In this document: positions 1-10,244 of the stretch, one piece after another
Numbering within the stretch: position 1 is the first letter of the stretch
How the letters are laid out: each line of letters opens with the position of its first letter
Notes under the pieces: model-generated
What the model saw: the letters and a program-made list of their open reading frames with translations, nothing else
Database searches by the model: none
What the model was told of the DNA's origin: nothing
Position numbers and translations under genes: made by a program
Source of the DNA: Conidiobolus incongruus B7586
Lineage: Eukaryota; Entomophthoromycota; Entomophthoromycetes; Entomophthorales; Conidiobolaceae
Direction of reading: 5' to 3'
Length of the DNA: 14,490 nt
NCBI GenBank assembly: GCA_000697335.1
Contig: JNEM01012544.1
Span: 1-14,490, forward strand

Positions 1-5
1 ATGTA

Positions 6-8
<3 letters not shown>

Positions 9-44
<36 letters not shown>
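9..44. repeat. (AT)18 microsatellite
   Basis: An uninterrupted AT dinucleotide run of 36 bases is followed by a degenerate ATTATAATATAA tail. It is a simple-sequence repeat in AT-rich intergenic DNA, and its length may vary between strains or be affected by polymerase slippage. Confidence 0.95.
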
Positions 45-50
<6 letters not shown>

Positions 51-1161
51 ATAAAGTATGGAAAGAATAAAACTAAAATACAAACAGATTTTGTTTATGT
101 TATCTAATATTTTAAATTCATAATAATTGATTATATTTTAATAAAAATGTTATATTAAATATTTAAAATTAAAATAAAATTATTATTCACAAATAATTAA
201 ATTGAATTAAATTTATATTAAAAAAACCTAATATTTTAATTATTAAAAAATTTTTCTATTTTGGAATAATTTAAAATTGTATAAAATTTTGGAAAAATAA
301 ATTAATTTGATCAATTTTTGAAGTAAAATGGATTAATTTCAAGTAAAAAGTCCTTTAAATCAATCGTGATAATTGAACAGATTCTCAATTACTGCATTAT
401 ATAATTCAGCTAAGTTACTTTCGAATGAAAAACTTATTTTATATGCAATAATTTCGAATTTTCTGGTGTTTAAAATTAATTCTGAAAGTTAAAATTCAAG
501 TGAAATTAAAAAATTAAAAAAGATTTTGAAATATGAGCAGTTATATTTCAAGGATATCATTGTTTGTTAAGTTTTAAGATTATATTTATTGAAAATAATA
601 TTAGTAAATTTCATATTTGAACTAATAACAATTAATGAATTAAAGCCATTCTGTTGACAAACAATTTATTTATTTTTTATCTATCCAATACAATAAATGT
701 TTACACTAATATTCATATAACTGATAAATATTCGTTGTTAAAAGTGCAAATAATATGCAATTTGGAGAGCCAATCAAAATTATCAATGGAGAAAGATTAA
801 AAGCTTAATTGAATAGATTTTGATTAAATTGAGCAATTGTTACGTCAATCATCAAAGAAAATACCAAGACAATTGGATGAATGCAGATCTTTGACTTACA
901 AAAGTGATGATCTCATTAACAATCACTCACGCATCAATTCTATTTCAATTAACCACAATTTGAATTTTTATGAAGGAATGAAAATAAGCATGAATAATAA
1001 GAAATTTAACTTTTAACTAAAAATAAATAATTAATCCATTCTTTAATTATTTCTTCTTCAACAATTAATATCCAACCTTCTAGCATTTTTTAATATATTA
1101 ATTCAGCATTTATAATTGAATTTTTATTATTGAATTATCAGGTTTAAAAAGTATTGCAATA
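45..1161. other. AT-rich upstream region of the tricalbin gene
   Basis: No convincing gene is seen in this 1.1-kb stretch. A short hairpin lies at 526-551: arms TTGAAATAT (526-534) and ATATTTCAA (543-551) around an 8-nt loop. From about 740 to 1016 the sequence is less AT-rich and holds two short open frames, ATG at 754 to TAA at 807 and an ATG-less frame from 828 to TAA at 1016. These could be leader sequence, a decayed gene or chance. TTATCAG ending at 1141 resembles a 3' splice site 20 bases before the tricalbin ATG, so an intron in the leader is possible. No individual promoter element can be trusted because TATA-like strings are everywhere. Confidence 0.5.
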
Positions 1162-4100
1162 ATGAATACAATACCTCCAAGTGGCAATAATGAGCCACGT
1201 ATGGATTCTCATAGCCCTCGTCCTAATGTACCACTAGAAGTTCCGTTGAAATCAGCTACTTCTTACACCAACCGTCCTCAAAGTCCTGACGTTTTGCGTA
1301 AAGTAAAAACGGACATTAACACTCCTTCAATGAGTAATACTCCAGAATTTCATACTCCATTATCTCCCCAAAGTATAGATACTTCCAGTATAAAAGATGC
1401 CATTTCAGAAACTGATGCTCCGGTATCTAAATCCCATCCTTTGGGTCCCATATTAGTCTATCTTGAACCTTTTATGGGAAGTACTTGGTTTAATTATGGT
1501 TTGATCATTTCTATGGTGATATTGACATATCTTATGACAAATCTTCGCATGGGTGTAGTCACCTGTCTCGGTTTAGGATATTTAATTGGTATAATTAAAA
1601 TTATAATTTATTTCAAGTTAACTAATCACTATATTTAGCACAATTATATAAATTATCTTGGAAGACAACATACTTAAAAGAAATACAAAACATTAAAGAA
1701 GCTGTAAACGGTCCTGAATTAGATACCGATTACGAAAGGGCCCTTTGGGTAAATCAGTTTTTAAATAGATTTTGGAACGAATTCGAAAATTATTTGACCA
1801 AAACTATTGTTGACAGCGTCGAACCCATTATCACTCCTTATTTACCTGCTTTTGTGCCCTGGGTCAAATTTACTACCTTTACAATGGGAACCAAAGCACC
1901 AATTATTGAATCGATCAAAGGATTTAGAAGGATTGAAACCGATCTCGTACTCATGGATGCCGAAGTTTCCTTCACACCATACAGTGAAGAAAATTTGAAT
2001 GAAGATAAAACCAATTTAAAAATTGTAGTTACTGCTCGGGTTCAATTTGGCAGCTATCACATCGATATTCCAGTTTATGTCGATAACGTTCATTTACACG
2101 CATTTGCAAGGATCAAACTTCGTTTTATGAATGATTTCCCACATATTAGAATGGTAGAAACCTCCCTTTTAAATGCACCAACTTACGATTACAGCATTAA
2201 ATTATTTAGCGAAAGATTTGGTTACGATCTAACTAATATTCCTTACCTCCAAACTTTTATTAAAAAGCAAGTGAATGCTATTTTAAATCCAATGATGTTT
2301 GCTCCTAATAAATTTATTCTCGACCTTGAAGCTATCTTGAGTGGCGGTGTTGAAGCCAATTTCCCTATTGGTGTCCTCCAGATTTACATTGACAGCGCTC
2401 GTGGTCTTAAGAATACTGAACTTATTGGTGTTCCTGATCCTTATGTTAGCTTAAATATTGAAGGTCGTCAAGAAATTGGACGTACTCAAGTTGTTTGGAA
2501 CAATCTCAACCCTACTTGGGGTGAATCCTTCACTATTTTAGTTCACAGTCTTTCTGAAACTTTAAATTTGAAAGTGATGAATCATAATCTTGCCAAACAA
2601 TCCAAAATGGGAACTGCACAATTCAATATGAGCTCTTTACTTACTAACCCTCGTCAAGACCTTGTTACCAAGGTTATGCGCAACTCCAAGACAGTTGGTG
2701 AGCTAGCGTTTAGGGTTAATTACTTTCCCACAGCTGACCCTATCAAGAACGAAGATGGAACTGAACAAGTTATCGAATCTGACAGTGCTGTCGTTCGTTT
2801 CCATTTAAGACAAGTCGAAGGCATGAAAAAGGGTGGCAATATCATTAACTTAACAAAGAACCAAGCTCAACTCATTTTGGATCTCAATGGAAAGGTTCAA
2901 CATAAATCACCTTTCAAGAATATTTCCGGCAACATGGTTTTCGAGGATACATATGAAACCTTCATCGAGAGTATAAAGAAAACGAAAGTCAAGATCTCTT
3001 TACGTCTTTCAGATCGTTCTGTAGTTGGTCGCTACTCCTCTACTTTATCTGAAATGATGGCCAGTATTGCCGATAATAAAGAATGGTTCAAGTTCGAGGC
3101 CCTAGGTCACGAGGGTAGTCTAAATGTCAAATTGGACGTCAGATCCAAGCCAGTCATTGTTGATCCTAACGCTATTCAGGGTATTCTTCCTCCTATTGGC
3201 TTTGTCCGAGTTGAAGTTATTGAAGCTACAGGCCTCAAGGGAGGTGAATTAATTTCAAGTAAGATCCCTCACTTTTACTCCTAATATTCTATTAATTCAT
3301 AATTTTTAGAGCCCGAACCTTATTGTCAAGTTGTTCACTCCAACAAATTGGTTGGCAAAACGCGTTGGTTAGATAATACGACTAAACCTGTGTGGAATGA
3401 TGTGTACTACATCCCTGTTCATGGTGAGGGAGATGCCCTATCCTTCGAAGTCATGCATTTCAATTCTGTTCAAAAAGACAAACTATTGGGTAAAACTAGC
3501 GTACCTATTAAACCTTTACTTGGACCCAAATGGGAATTCAAAGAAGGCTATCAACATGGCGAGGCTCGCGACGAGTAAGATTATTTTTTTTTGGTATTTT
3601 GAAATATTTTTATTAATTTATTTTAGATGGTATCCATTACATATCAAAGAAGAAAAAGAAAGAGGCAGTATTCACTTGAATTTGCAATACTTTTCACTTC
3701 ATCCTCAATGTCTAAATGATACTAAACAAGTGGAACAAGTCTTAGACCAAGCTAAAGAAAAAGAAAAAGATAATGCAATTGTCGAAACTAAGACTCATGA
3801 AACTCAAGATACTCCAGCTGATTCCAATACTCTTGCATCTGTCAACCCTGAAGAGTTACAAAAAGTTCATGAAGAAATTGAAAATCAGTTCAAACTTACA
3901 GATTACAGTAATTTTATTTTATATACTTATAATACATCTTAATTTATTCAAATTTGTTTTAGATGCTGGAATCCTTCGTATCATTCTTCATGAAGCTAAA
4001 GGTGTTGGAAATGCTAAATCTAACGTTCATGCTGTGATTCTTCTCAATAACAATGAACGTGTTCCAGTTCACAAAACAACATCCAAACGTGGCTCTAACC

Positions 4101-5873
4101 CCATTTTTGAAGACACATGTCAAACTTTCATTAAAGAGGTCGACATCGATCGTATTACTGTCAGTATTAGATCCACCAAGGAGGGAGGCCAAGGCAAAGA
4201 ATCAGAACTCGCTAGATGGACTGGACCTGTCAAGGATATCATAGAGAACCTCTCCGAAGAAAGCAGGACATTTAATTTTACCAACAACACGATTGGCGAA
4301 CTTCGACTCAGTTTCAAATTCGATGCCTGTGATTACACGATCAATCCTTCCGAGAGCGGCAGAAATATGGGCATCTTACAGGTCACCGTTGTCAATGCCG
4401 AGAATTTGATTGCGGCGGATAGATCCGGTACCAGTGATCCCTATATTTCCTTCACTCTCAATGGCGAAAAGGTTTTTAAAACTGAAACCCACAAGAAGAA
4501 TCTCAACCCTGAATTCAATGAAACCTTCACTGTTGCTATTGAAGATCGTATTCAATCTAAATTTGTCATGGAAGTATTTGACTGGAATCAACTTGAGAAG
4601 CATAAGAGTTTAGGATCGGCTCAATTAGATCTCTCTTTATTAGATGTTGAGACTCCTTTTGATGTCCCAGTTGAATTAGAAAACGTTAAATCTGGTATTG
4701 TTAATTTGAGAATGTTCTTTGCCCCTCAATATGTCTTGGAAGATGACGAAAAACATGCTCTACCAGGCATGATTTTAGACTCAGGTGCCCAATTTGCAAC
4801 TGGACTTGCTAAAGGAGGTGTCAAATTAGCTGCTAGATCGCTCACTGGAGGTGCTTCTCTTGCCGTTGGAACTGGTAAATTCGCTGGACAAGCTATTGCT
4901 GGTGGTGGCAAATTGGCTATTGGAGGTGCCAAAACTGTCCTCTCCGCACCCATCAATGTCGCTAAGGGAGGCGCTGGTCTCGTTGGTAGTTTATTAGGTA
5001 AAAAGAAGAAAGAAAACCCTGATTCCGATCGTGAAAGCCGAGCTTCCGAAAATTCTACCCAACATAATTCTCTAATCTCTCCCAAAGCTAATACTCCTGT
5101 CCATCAAGTTGAATCACATACAGGTAATTCTATATTTTGAATTAATATCTACATTAGTTTATTAATCATTGATTTTAGACACTATAAATTCTGAAACTCC
5201 AACCTTAATGAATAATAATCAACCATCGCATCATACTTTTCAACAACCATCTGTAACCCTCAGTCCTCCACAAACTGGTAATAATGTTGGTGTACCTCTC
5301 CATCAGCCTACAAGTACAAATTCTAACATTTCCGATGATTTCAACTCTCCTGGCTCTCTCAAATTAACCATTTTTGAAGCTGAAGATTTAATGGTCGCAG
5401 ATACTAAGAATAGCAGCTCAGATCCTTACATTAAACTATACATCAATCGCAAGAATGTGTACAAGACTAAGGTGATTAAAAAGACACGCAATCCCCAATG
5501 GAACGAAGTGTACATCATCCCCAATTATTTGATTTCCGAGCCCATCAGCATCGAATTCCAGATCAAGAGCTACGCACTCCTGGGCGATCGACCCGACCTG
5601 GGTCACTATATCCTCAACACCGGTGACTACATTTCCCCCACCAACACGTCGCAAGATTTTTGGACCTCCAACGGCTTGGGAGAAGGCCAATCCGGTCGCC
5701 TTCACCTCAAACTCGAATTCATCCCCCAAGGTGTCTACCTTAGCCCCACCTTAGCACGTAACTCTACCTCCAACCTCAGCGAAGCTAGCTTCAATATGAA
5801 CGAAACCGACAGCTCCAAGGGCTCCAAGCTCTTCGGTAAAATCAAAAAGGGATTCGGCAGTATAAAAAATTAA
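1162..5873 (+). CDS. TCB: tricalbin / extended-synaptotagmin-like SMP-C2 membrane tether
   Basis: Six exons: 1162-1588, 1639-3258, 3310-3574, 3627-3907, 3963-5123 and 5179-5873. They total 4449 nt, or 1482 residues plus TAA. The introns (50-55 nt) start GTATAA, GTAAGA or GTAATT, end TTTAG, and keep frame throughout. The N-terminus is Ser/Pro-rich and disordered. A hydrophobic hairpin lies near residues 112-146. An SMP domain spans about 172-378, with typical signatures ALWVNQFLNRFW and FTMGTKAP. C2-like domains lie near 387-503, 525-645, 663-800, 866-995, 1000-1125 and 1310-1435. A charged, Glu/Lys-rich linker sits near 803-860 and a Gly/Ala/Lys-rich segment at 1138-1214. The tail is basic. 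In this family the hairpin anchors the protein in the ER, SMP moves lipids, and C2 domains hold the plasma membrane. Only the fifth C2 keeps most calcium ligands (AAD, SDPY, FDWN). Family assignment is firm; orthology to a particular yeast tricalbin is not. Confidence 0.93.
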
Positions 5874-5933
5874 TTATCACAGCGTGAGGGTATTTATTTC
5901 AACTTGGAATCATTTTAATCATTTTATCTGCTT

Positions 5934-5939
5934 AATAAA
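5934..5939 (+). terminator. poly(A) signal of the tricalbin gene
   Basis: AATAAA lies 60 nt past the tricalbin stop codon, where a 3' processing signal is expected. The motif is common by chance in such AT-rich DNA, so position is the main support. Confidence 0.5.
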
Positions 5940-5958
5940 ATAATTTAATATTAAAGGC

Positions 5959-6054
5959 TTTAGTTGTTATAAAATTTTTAAGATTCAAATGATAGAATTT
6001 TATCCAATCATTTAGATGATGTTGATAATTGTATTCCATTTTACAACAGCTAAA
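5959..6054. repeat. nested inverted repeat downstream of tricalbin
   Basis: The outer arms TTTAGTTGTTATAAAAT (5959-5975) and ATTTTACAACAGCTAAA (6038-6054) are complementary at 15 of 17 positions. One exception would be a U-G wobble in plus-strand RNA. Inside lies a second pair, AAATGAT (5987-5993) and ATCATTT (6007-6013), giving a stem within a stem. It could be a structured 3' UTR or downstream element, a small transposon-like inverted repeat, or chance. No target-site duplication was recognised. Confidence 0.45.
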
Positions 6055-8512
6055 TTGATATTTTAACCAATTTATGATATATTGATAACTATAAAAGGAT
6101 TCAATGTGAAAAGTGGATTGTCTAGTTAACTCCTGGGTATAATTTGGCCCGCAAATAGGCCATGCAACTTTAATAATAATTTTTCATATGAGGTGATATA
6201 AGTTTTGTTTTAATCATTAATTATGTTATAGTAGAAATTACAGATGTATATAAAAAAACACTCCTAGCATAATAAATATCTAATACAAACTACATCAATA
6301 TATTTATTACTGTATTAAAATTTTTAATATATATACCTTAATTTAATCATCAATGATTAAAGTTCAAATATTTTTCATAAATTCATAAACACTTTGGGAC
6401 AAGTATTTCCAAACTTTGAGCAATTTCTTAGCTTGCCAAAAGGATTAATAAAAAAAATATCAAATTATTAAAATGAATTCCAAAGTGTTCATTGTAGATA
6501 CTAAAAGTTTATTTTATTGAATTTGCCTAAAGTTACTTATTTATAGGATTATTAACTTATAAAATGATATTTGACCAATTTTACTACAAAATATAATATC
6601 TGAATTAATTTTTTATATTCAATATATTTAATTGAAAAGTGCTGATTAATCACTGAAGCACAATAATTTAACAATATCCCAATATTTTAAGGGTCTAGTT
6701 ATATAAATTCAATATATTGTGATATGTAAAATATTTAATGATATTTGTTTTTTTATATCTTTTTTATCCTATTTTTATGAATTTTAAAAAATATCAATAT
6801 ATAATAGATAGTTAAATAAAAACAAATATATTAAGATTTAATTATCTATCTTAAATTTAGAATATAATAAATATTTAATAAAAAAACTAAGTATATATTC
6901 TTATTATCAAAGAATTTCATTTTATTTTATATATAATTAATATATATTTTATATTTCATATAATTTCAGTATTATAGTATTATTTAATTAAAATAAAATG
7001 AATAATATAAGCATTAATTATTAAAAGATACTATACTTATAACAGGATATTATTGTTTGATATTTTAGTATATATATTATCTATAGTAAATTATATCCAT
7101 ATTAATAAAAACCATCAATATTTGAATTTTATATATTTTTTCTTATTTTTGTAATTTATATTGTTTTTTCATATTATTTATAAAATATTATATATATATT
7201 AAATTAAAATTGTGATATATTTTTAAATTTATATATTATATATAGATAAATCAACTTTAAATTATAATTGAATAAGTTTTTGATATACAGTTGAACTATT
7301 ATTAATACTAAAATTATTATATATGATTATGCAAAAAAATCCAATAAAATAATAACTTAATTAAAAATCATTAGATAATATATAAATATATATAATACCT
7401 CGTCTAAAAATATATTGAAATATTAATAATATAAATTTCAAATTTTATACTCATTGAATAAAATAATTTATTATATCTTTCCAAATATATCTAATATAAG
7501 AAATATGAGGAAAATTAATAATATAAGAGTAGTAGAATTATTTAGGCTATATATTATTATCTTTAAAAATTTTATTACTTTCATATTTATTATTTTATTT
7601 TTATTAAATTTGCAAGAAAACAATTGGAAAAAATTGATTCAAATTAATATTAAATACAACCGACCTATACTAATTAAAAATAATTATATTCTATTTTCTT
7701 AATTTTATATATAATTAATATTTGTGAATTAATCATAACTCAAATAAATCAATTTATTCTTGAACATAGTTAAATCAGAATATATTTTAAAAACTTTGAT
7801 TTGAGAGGCTAGTAAAATAAGAATAAATAGAAATACTTTAAAATATTAAAATAAAGAAGTAAAAATTTATTGATTATCTATTTAGAATCAAAGCTAGATA
7901 TCATTCATACTGATTATGATATATTTTAACAAATGATTGGATATAGAAAATATAGTTGAAAATAAAATAATTGATGTCAATAAAGTGAAGTTTAAATATC
8001 ATGAAATAGATTAGTTTTCTGAATTTGAGGTAAATACAATTAAGTGATTAAAGAGTTAATGATATATTCTAAATTGGAATTTTATAATAGTTATTATGAT
8101 CATGGTCTTTAAATTCAAAGTTTAATAATAGAATTAAATAGAAACATAATCAAATAAAAATTCATTAAATTGTCACTTTTATTTATCAATGTTAAATTTT
8201 TGTTAATGTAAAAAAGATTAAAAATTATTGAATAAAATTGCATATTTCAATAAATGTTTATGAATAAGGTAAAATGAATCTGAATTAACTATCAATATTA
8301 TTTTTAATACCAATACTACTTCAATTAAATTAATATTTGTTTGAACCAAATTCCTCCCAAGGAAATATACTTATCAAATTATTATATAATTTAAAGAATT
8401 GTTGCATTTCAAATTAAGCGTCGAGCTTAATTGGATATAGTTAAGGAAATAGTATTTAATAGATTATAACTTTCACTGAATCAACTATTTAATTAATTTG
8501 CTATCAGCCGTC
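6055..8512. other. AT-rich convergent intergenic spacer
   Basis: About 2.5 kb separate the tricalbin 3' end from the Vps17-like 3' end. No gene is supported. The block at roughly 6700-7450 is almost purely A and T. An open frame at 7454-7702 (TTG start, first ATG at 7505) encodes Ile/Asn/Lys/Phe-rich sequence with one hydrophobic stretch and looks like chance. A weak pair of inverted 10-mers, AACACTTTGG (6388-6397) and CCAAAGTGTT (6480-6489), is also present. The one GC-richer spot, near 6131-6166, has a pair of GGCC tetramers and no tRNA-like fold. Confidence 0.6.
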
Positions 8513-8518
8513 TTTATT
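8513..8518 (-). terminator. second possible poly(A) signal of the Vps17-like gene
   Basis: AATAAA on the minus strand, 87 nt past the stop codon at 8605. It is an alternative to the closer copy at 8568-8573. Confidence 0.3.
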
Positions 8519-8567
8519 GAAGAAACTCACTATAAAACATAACATAACATAATTTTCAATCATAATT

Positions 8568-8573
8568 TTTATT
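8568..8573 (-). terminator. poly(A) signal of the Vps17-like gene
   Basis: AATAAA read on the minus strand, 32 nt past the stop codon of the sorting nexin gene. Three tandem CATAA units (about 8538-8552) lie just beyond it. Confidence 0.4.
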
Positions 8574-8604
8574 TTGATTTTAATTAGAATTTCCAATGAT
8601 TAAA

Positions 8605-10045
8605 TTAAGCTGTAGATTCTGTAGTCAGCAATGATTTCAAATGATGTAAACCATTTTTACGTTTGGATAATTCCAAACCTACGTAGTCTCGAATCCATTT
8701 CATAGTGTGATCAGTGTGCTGCATTTTCCAGTCCATGAACTCTTGGGGCAGTTGCGACTGTAACTTTTCTACCTGTTTTTCGCGATATTGTTCGTATTGT
8801 TTGACCTATTGACAGTTAGTAATGGTGAGATCGAATTTGGTGGTAATTACCTCTTCATAGTCCTGTAAAGCTTGATTGACTTTTTCCTCATTGATAGTGG
8901 TACTCGATTTCAAAACGATCATCGTCTGTTTTTTGCGTCGAGTCAACTCCATACTGAAATTATGAGCGTCTACCAGCTCTTTTCGTGTTTTGATCACTTC
9001 CTAAACCCATATTAGTTATAGGATAACATATAAATTGAATAATTACTTGAAGTTGCATAAATTCTGCAAATTTGAAATTAAAAAAATAATTTTGATAGAA
9101 TCCCAATTGATGGATCTAAAACTATACTTAAGACTATTGCAATGTTCACATATTGGTCAAATATACCTGTAGGTGATAGTTTTTGGTATACTCATTCAAA
9201 TTGGAGTTTACTTGAACTAAATAACTATGTAAAATGATTTATATACTGAACACTTTGGTCTTGCCATTACAAACTTACTCAACAAATTCTTTTTGTGTTA
9301 TTAAAAATTGTAGATTACTAATATTCTTATTCAATTTAGAAATATAGCCAATATAATCTAATCTTAAAATTAATACTAATCCATCAAACCTCTAAACAAC
9401 CCACCTTGTTCACATTTATTCAACCTCAAAAAATCATTCTTAGCTTTTGTAACCAATGGAGTAGTTCCTTTAAAAGCCTTCTCCAAAGTCTGGAAAAATT
9501 GGTCATCCTTATCTTGACTGGAGCTTCCCAAACCCCTAAATCTTGCACTGGACCAACTACCAGTCTTAAAACGAGGTTGACTCACCGTAGTTCTGACGCT
9601 AGTAGAATACTAAAAAAGTTAATATGGGTTAAATCTATGTTCATTTTAACATACCAGGAACTCATTCTCAATAAAATTTTGTAATTCAATATCTTTCCAC
9701 AAAGATGCTTTAGCACTGAGTAATTTAAAGTACCTCTTAAAGTACTCCAATACAATTTGGTTCAGGTCTACACTCCTAAGAATATCAGGAGAGGGTAATG
9801 GTGGTAGGGTAGGGAGTACCAACTCGAAATAATTTTTTTGAAGATACACGTACAATTTCTCCAATTCAGAGTAGTTCCTCTCAACATTGACGTAATTGGT
9901 GGATTTGTAGTGGTTTAGACTAGTCTATAGAGATAAGTAATTAGTTGTAATAATATGATATTAGGAAGTGAGTTACTTTAACATTAAATCTAAAAATTGT
10001 ATCATTTTTTAAAGTGTCAATAGTAATTAATTCAATGTCCAACAT
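8605..10045 (-). CDS. VPS17: Vps17-like PX-BAR sorting nexin (retromer SNX-BAR subunit)
   Basis: Eight exons on the minus strand: 10045-9977, 9924-9655, 9609-9405, 9357-9279, 9224-9167, 9115-9047, 9000-8851 and 8805-8605. They sum to 1101 nt, or 366 residues plus TAA, in frame across seven 45-54-nt introns. Residues 1-115 form a PX domain: R-N-Y-S-E-L stands at the usual R-R/K-Y-S-D/E-F site and LPTLPPLPSP is the proline loop. Residues about 139-366 form a helical BAR domain; TRKELVDAHNFSMELTRRKK and LKSSTTINEEKVNQALQDYE are strongly Vps17/Vps5-like. In fungi Vps17 pairs with Vps5 to bend endosomal membrane and recycle Vps10-type cargo through retromer. The start is set by an in-frame TAA two codons upstream. 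The protein lacks the N-terminal extension of the roughly 550-residue yeast Vps17. Intron 3 uses a GTGGGT donor, inferred from frame. Another SNX-BAR (Vps5, Atg20 or Snx41 type) is the main alternative. Confidence 0.85.
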
Positions 10046-10244
10046 TTTTTAAAATTAATTAATAGGGAATATGACTGATGCCAACATATTTTAAATTCAT
10101 TATAGTGAAATTCAAATTAAGGGTTTGTGATAAATCAAAAATGATAATCAATTTTATTGATATTAAAAAAATATTGGGAGAAAACCTTGGAAAAATAAAT
10201 AATAATTGGAAACATGTTTCTGATGATAAATTAAATGTGACAGT
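10046..10244. other. short spacer between kinase-Sel1 3' end and Vps17-like 5' end
   Basis: This 199-bp AT-rich spacer must hold the kinase gene's 3' UTR and at least part of the Vps17-like promoter and leader. The two genes are head-to-tail on the minus strand. No distinct promoter element can be picked out. Confidence 0.6.
10153..10158 (-). terminator. poly(A) signal of the kinase-Sel1 gene
   Basis: AATAAA read on the minus strand, 87 nt past the TAA at 10245-10247. Its position fits the end of the kinase-Sel1 transcript; the motif alone is weak evidence in AT-rich DNA. Confidence 0.4.

Noticed and set aside
3959-5085. Minus-strand open frames opposite tricalbin exon 5
   Set aside because: They are antisense shadows of a clearly coding exon; their translations show no domain and are explained by the codon pattern of the tricalbin strand.
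6121-6180. GC-richer patch with two GGCC tetramers as a possible tRNA or small RNA
   Set aside because: There is no T-loop or A/B box, and only a 4-bp stem can form. It does not fit a tRNA.
6388-6489. Inverted 10-mers AACACTTTGG / CCAAAGTGTT as a possible small transposon
   Set aside because: The match does not extend beyond about 11 bases, the arms are 82 nt apart, no target-site duplication is visible, and a similar 10-mer occurs by chance near 9248.
7454-7702. 82-codon open frame in the convergent spacer with one hydrophobic stretch
   Set aside because: It starts at TTG, has the Ile/Asn/Lys/Phe composition expected from random A/T-rich DNA, matches no family I know and lies in near-pure A/T sequence. 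A chance open frame is more likely.
6055-8512. A retroelement or DNA transposon in the long spacer
   Set aside because: No coding remnants, long terminal repeats or long inverted repeats could be recognised by eye.
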